DNA of 45,386 nucleotides from an uncultured Alphaproteobacteria bacterium (GTDB lineage Bacteria > Pseudomonadota > Alphaproteobacteria > UBA828): NCBI GenBank assembly GCA_913053235.1, contig CAJXFT010000007.1, positions 1 to 45,386 of the forward strand. The letters run 5' to 3'. Numbering within the stretch: position 1 is the stretch's first letter; the number at the start of each line of letters is the position of its first letter. A program made the translations under genes and the position numbers. The notes under the pieces were generated by a model. The model saw only the letters and a list, made by a program, of their open reading frames with translations. It made no database searches and was not told the DNA's origin. This document shows, piece after piece, positions 44,433 to 45,386 of the stretch.

Positions 44433-45296
44433 TTACGCGATACGGCTATGCGCCGCGATCAGGGCGCGGCGCGTCAATGTGGTGGCGAGGTCGCGGCGAT
44501 ATTCCGGGTCGGCGTGATAATCGCCTTGCGGATCGATCGCGCGCCCGGCGATTTCGCCGGCCTTGGCGAACAAAGCCTGGTCCGGCTTGCCGCCCTCGAC
44601 CGCCTGTTCGGCCTCGCCGATGCGCCGCGCCCGGTCGCCGACGCCGCAATAGGCCAGGCGCACCGTCTCGCAGGCGCCGTCCTTCAGGCCCAGGCAGGCG
44701 GCGACGCCGACGATGGCGAAATCGCCCTTGCGCGGGCTGACCTCGAGGAACGACCAGCCGCGCCCGCCGGGCCATGCCGGGTAGCGAATTTCGACCAGCA
44801 GCTCGTCGGGCGCGAGCGCCGTCTCGAGCGTGCCGAGAAAGAAATCCGCGGCCTCGATCTGGCGCTCGCCGCCTGTGCTCCGTGCCACCATCACGGCACC
44901 GGCCGCCAGCGCCACCGCCGACATTTCCGAGGACGGGTCGGCGTGGCTGAGATTGCCGCCGATGGTGCCCCGGTTGCGCACCGGCTTGTGCGCGACATAG
45001 CCATATGCCTCGGTCATCAACGGGCAATGCTCGGCGACCAGCGCCGAGTTCTTCAACGTGCTGTGCCGGGTAAGGCCGCCGACCTTGAGCTGGCCGTCTT
45101 CGGCGGTGACGTAATCGAGCATCGTCAGGCCGTTGATATCGAGCAGATGTTGCGGGTAGGTGAGGCGCAAATTCATCATCGGGACGAGGCTCTGACCGCC
45201 GGCCAGAATTTTGCAATCATCGCCCCGTTCGGCGAGCACGGTGAGGGCTTGCGCCATCGATTCCGCCTTGGTGTAGGAGAATGGTGGTGGCTTCAT
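44433..45296 (-). CDS. FAD-binding subunit, CoxM family
   Basis: 287 aa. FAD-binding motifs AGGQSLVPMMNLRL (32-45) and RNRGTIGGNLSHADPSSE (~108-125) are both intact, as is FLEVSPRKGDFAIVGVAA. The C-terminal CO-dehydrogenase flavoprotein domain follows. It passes electrons from the iron-sulphur subunit to a quinone or other acceptor. First gene of the three-subunit operon in the order M-S-L used by carbon monoxide and related dehydrogenases. No Shine-Dalgarno sequence stronger than AGGAAA-like near the ATG. Confidence 0.93.
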   Translation of the reverse strand: MKPPPFSYTKAESMAQALTVLAERGDDCKILAGGQSLVPMMNLRLTYPQHLLDINGLTMLDYVTAEDGQLKVGGLTRHSTLKNSALVAEHCPLMTEAYGYVAHKPVRNRGTIGGNLSHADPSSEMSAVALAAGAVMVARSTGGERQIEAADFFLGTLETALAPDELLVEIRYPAWPGGRGWSFLEVSPRKGDFAIVGVAACLGLKDGACETVRLAYCGVGDRARRIGEAEQAVEGGKPDQALFAKAGEIAGRAIDPQGDYHADPEYRRDLATTLTRRALIAAHSRIA

Positions 45297-45358
45297 GGCA
45301 GTTTCCTAACCGAATTCCGGGTTGCTGGTGATGGCTGGCGCACTGTCGCCGGGGGATC

Positions 45359-45386
45359 CTAGGGCGCGCCGTCGATGATGGCGACG
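45359..45386 (-). CDS. Possible C-terminal end of an upstream gene (partial)
   Basis: On the minus strand the last bases read VAIIDGAP followed by TAG at 45361-45359. This could be the tail of a gene co-transcribed ahead of the FAD subunit. Eight residues are far too few to name it or to be sure it is coding. Confidence 0.2.

Noticed and set aside
41485-45296. Form I carbon monoxide dehydrogenase
   Set aside because: The large subunit lacks the AYxCSFR loop with its copper-binding cysteine.

Overview
The window is GC-rich chromosomal DNA that looks alphaproteobacterial, most like the Rhodospirillales or related orders. This rests on hisZ next to purA, an XRE regulator of the VGKRLRERR/NRIGASRL type, a PleC/DivJ-like kinase, four perfect CtrA-type boxes (TTAA-N7-TTAA) and several GANTC sites. 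I see no rRNA, tRNA, CRISPR array, intact insertion sequence or phage genes. Taxonomy and all functional names come from reading motifs, not from searches.

Layout. 1-650: end of an adenylate-forming CoA ligase, then a gap with a cluster of DnaA-box-like 9-mers, a 25-codon Cys-rich small ORF and an intrinsic terminator. 651-10117: housekeeping and metabolic genes (glutamine amidotransferase, pxpA, hisZ-purA, CoA-transferase, a degenerate class III cyclase-like protein, rluD, a small membrane protein, a JAMM protease, threonine aldolase). 10114-15999: minus-strand dCMP deaminase, secreted di-heme peroxidase, a FecR-like secreted protein and a 991-aa exported WD40-caspase; facing away from the caspase is a tiny secreted protein with an Asp-Pro tail. 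16023-18088: two genes corresponding to the two halves of the plant Tm-1 protein. 18161-26493: aldo-keto reductase, a PleC/DivJ-like kinase, an SDR, a Sel1-repeat/peptidoglycan-binding protein and a five-PAS hybrid kinase. 26498-31178 (minus): lactonase plus iron alcohol dehydrogenase (a likely gamma-butyrolactone module), an O-methyltransferase, a secreted FecR-Hint fusion and a small coiled-coil protein. 31234-35335: ilvA, DUF1330, a 2OG-Fe(II) oxygenase, an XRE regulator and HU. 35540-39139: a six-PAS hybrid kinase with a FixL-like last PAS. 39214-45386 (minus): GST, GFA-family protein, SDR and a coxMSL-type molybdenum hydroxylase operon.

How it fits together. The most coherent theme is signalling: all three sensor kinases and the FecR-Hint gene have a perfect TTAA-N7-TTAA box 47-175 bp upstream, and the cyclase-like gene shares the 12-mer GTTAATGTTAAC with the third kinase promoter. 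That suggests a local CtrA regulon for envelope sensing and cell-cycle-linked behaviour. The second theme is the exported caspase locus: WD40-caspase, FecR-like partner and a divergent mini-protein whose predicted mature form is only 16 residues rich in Asp and Pro. I regard these two, with the FecR-Hint fusion, as the best candidates for undescribed biology here.
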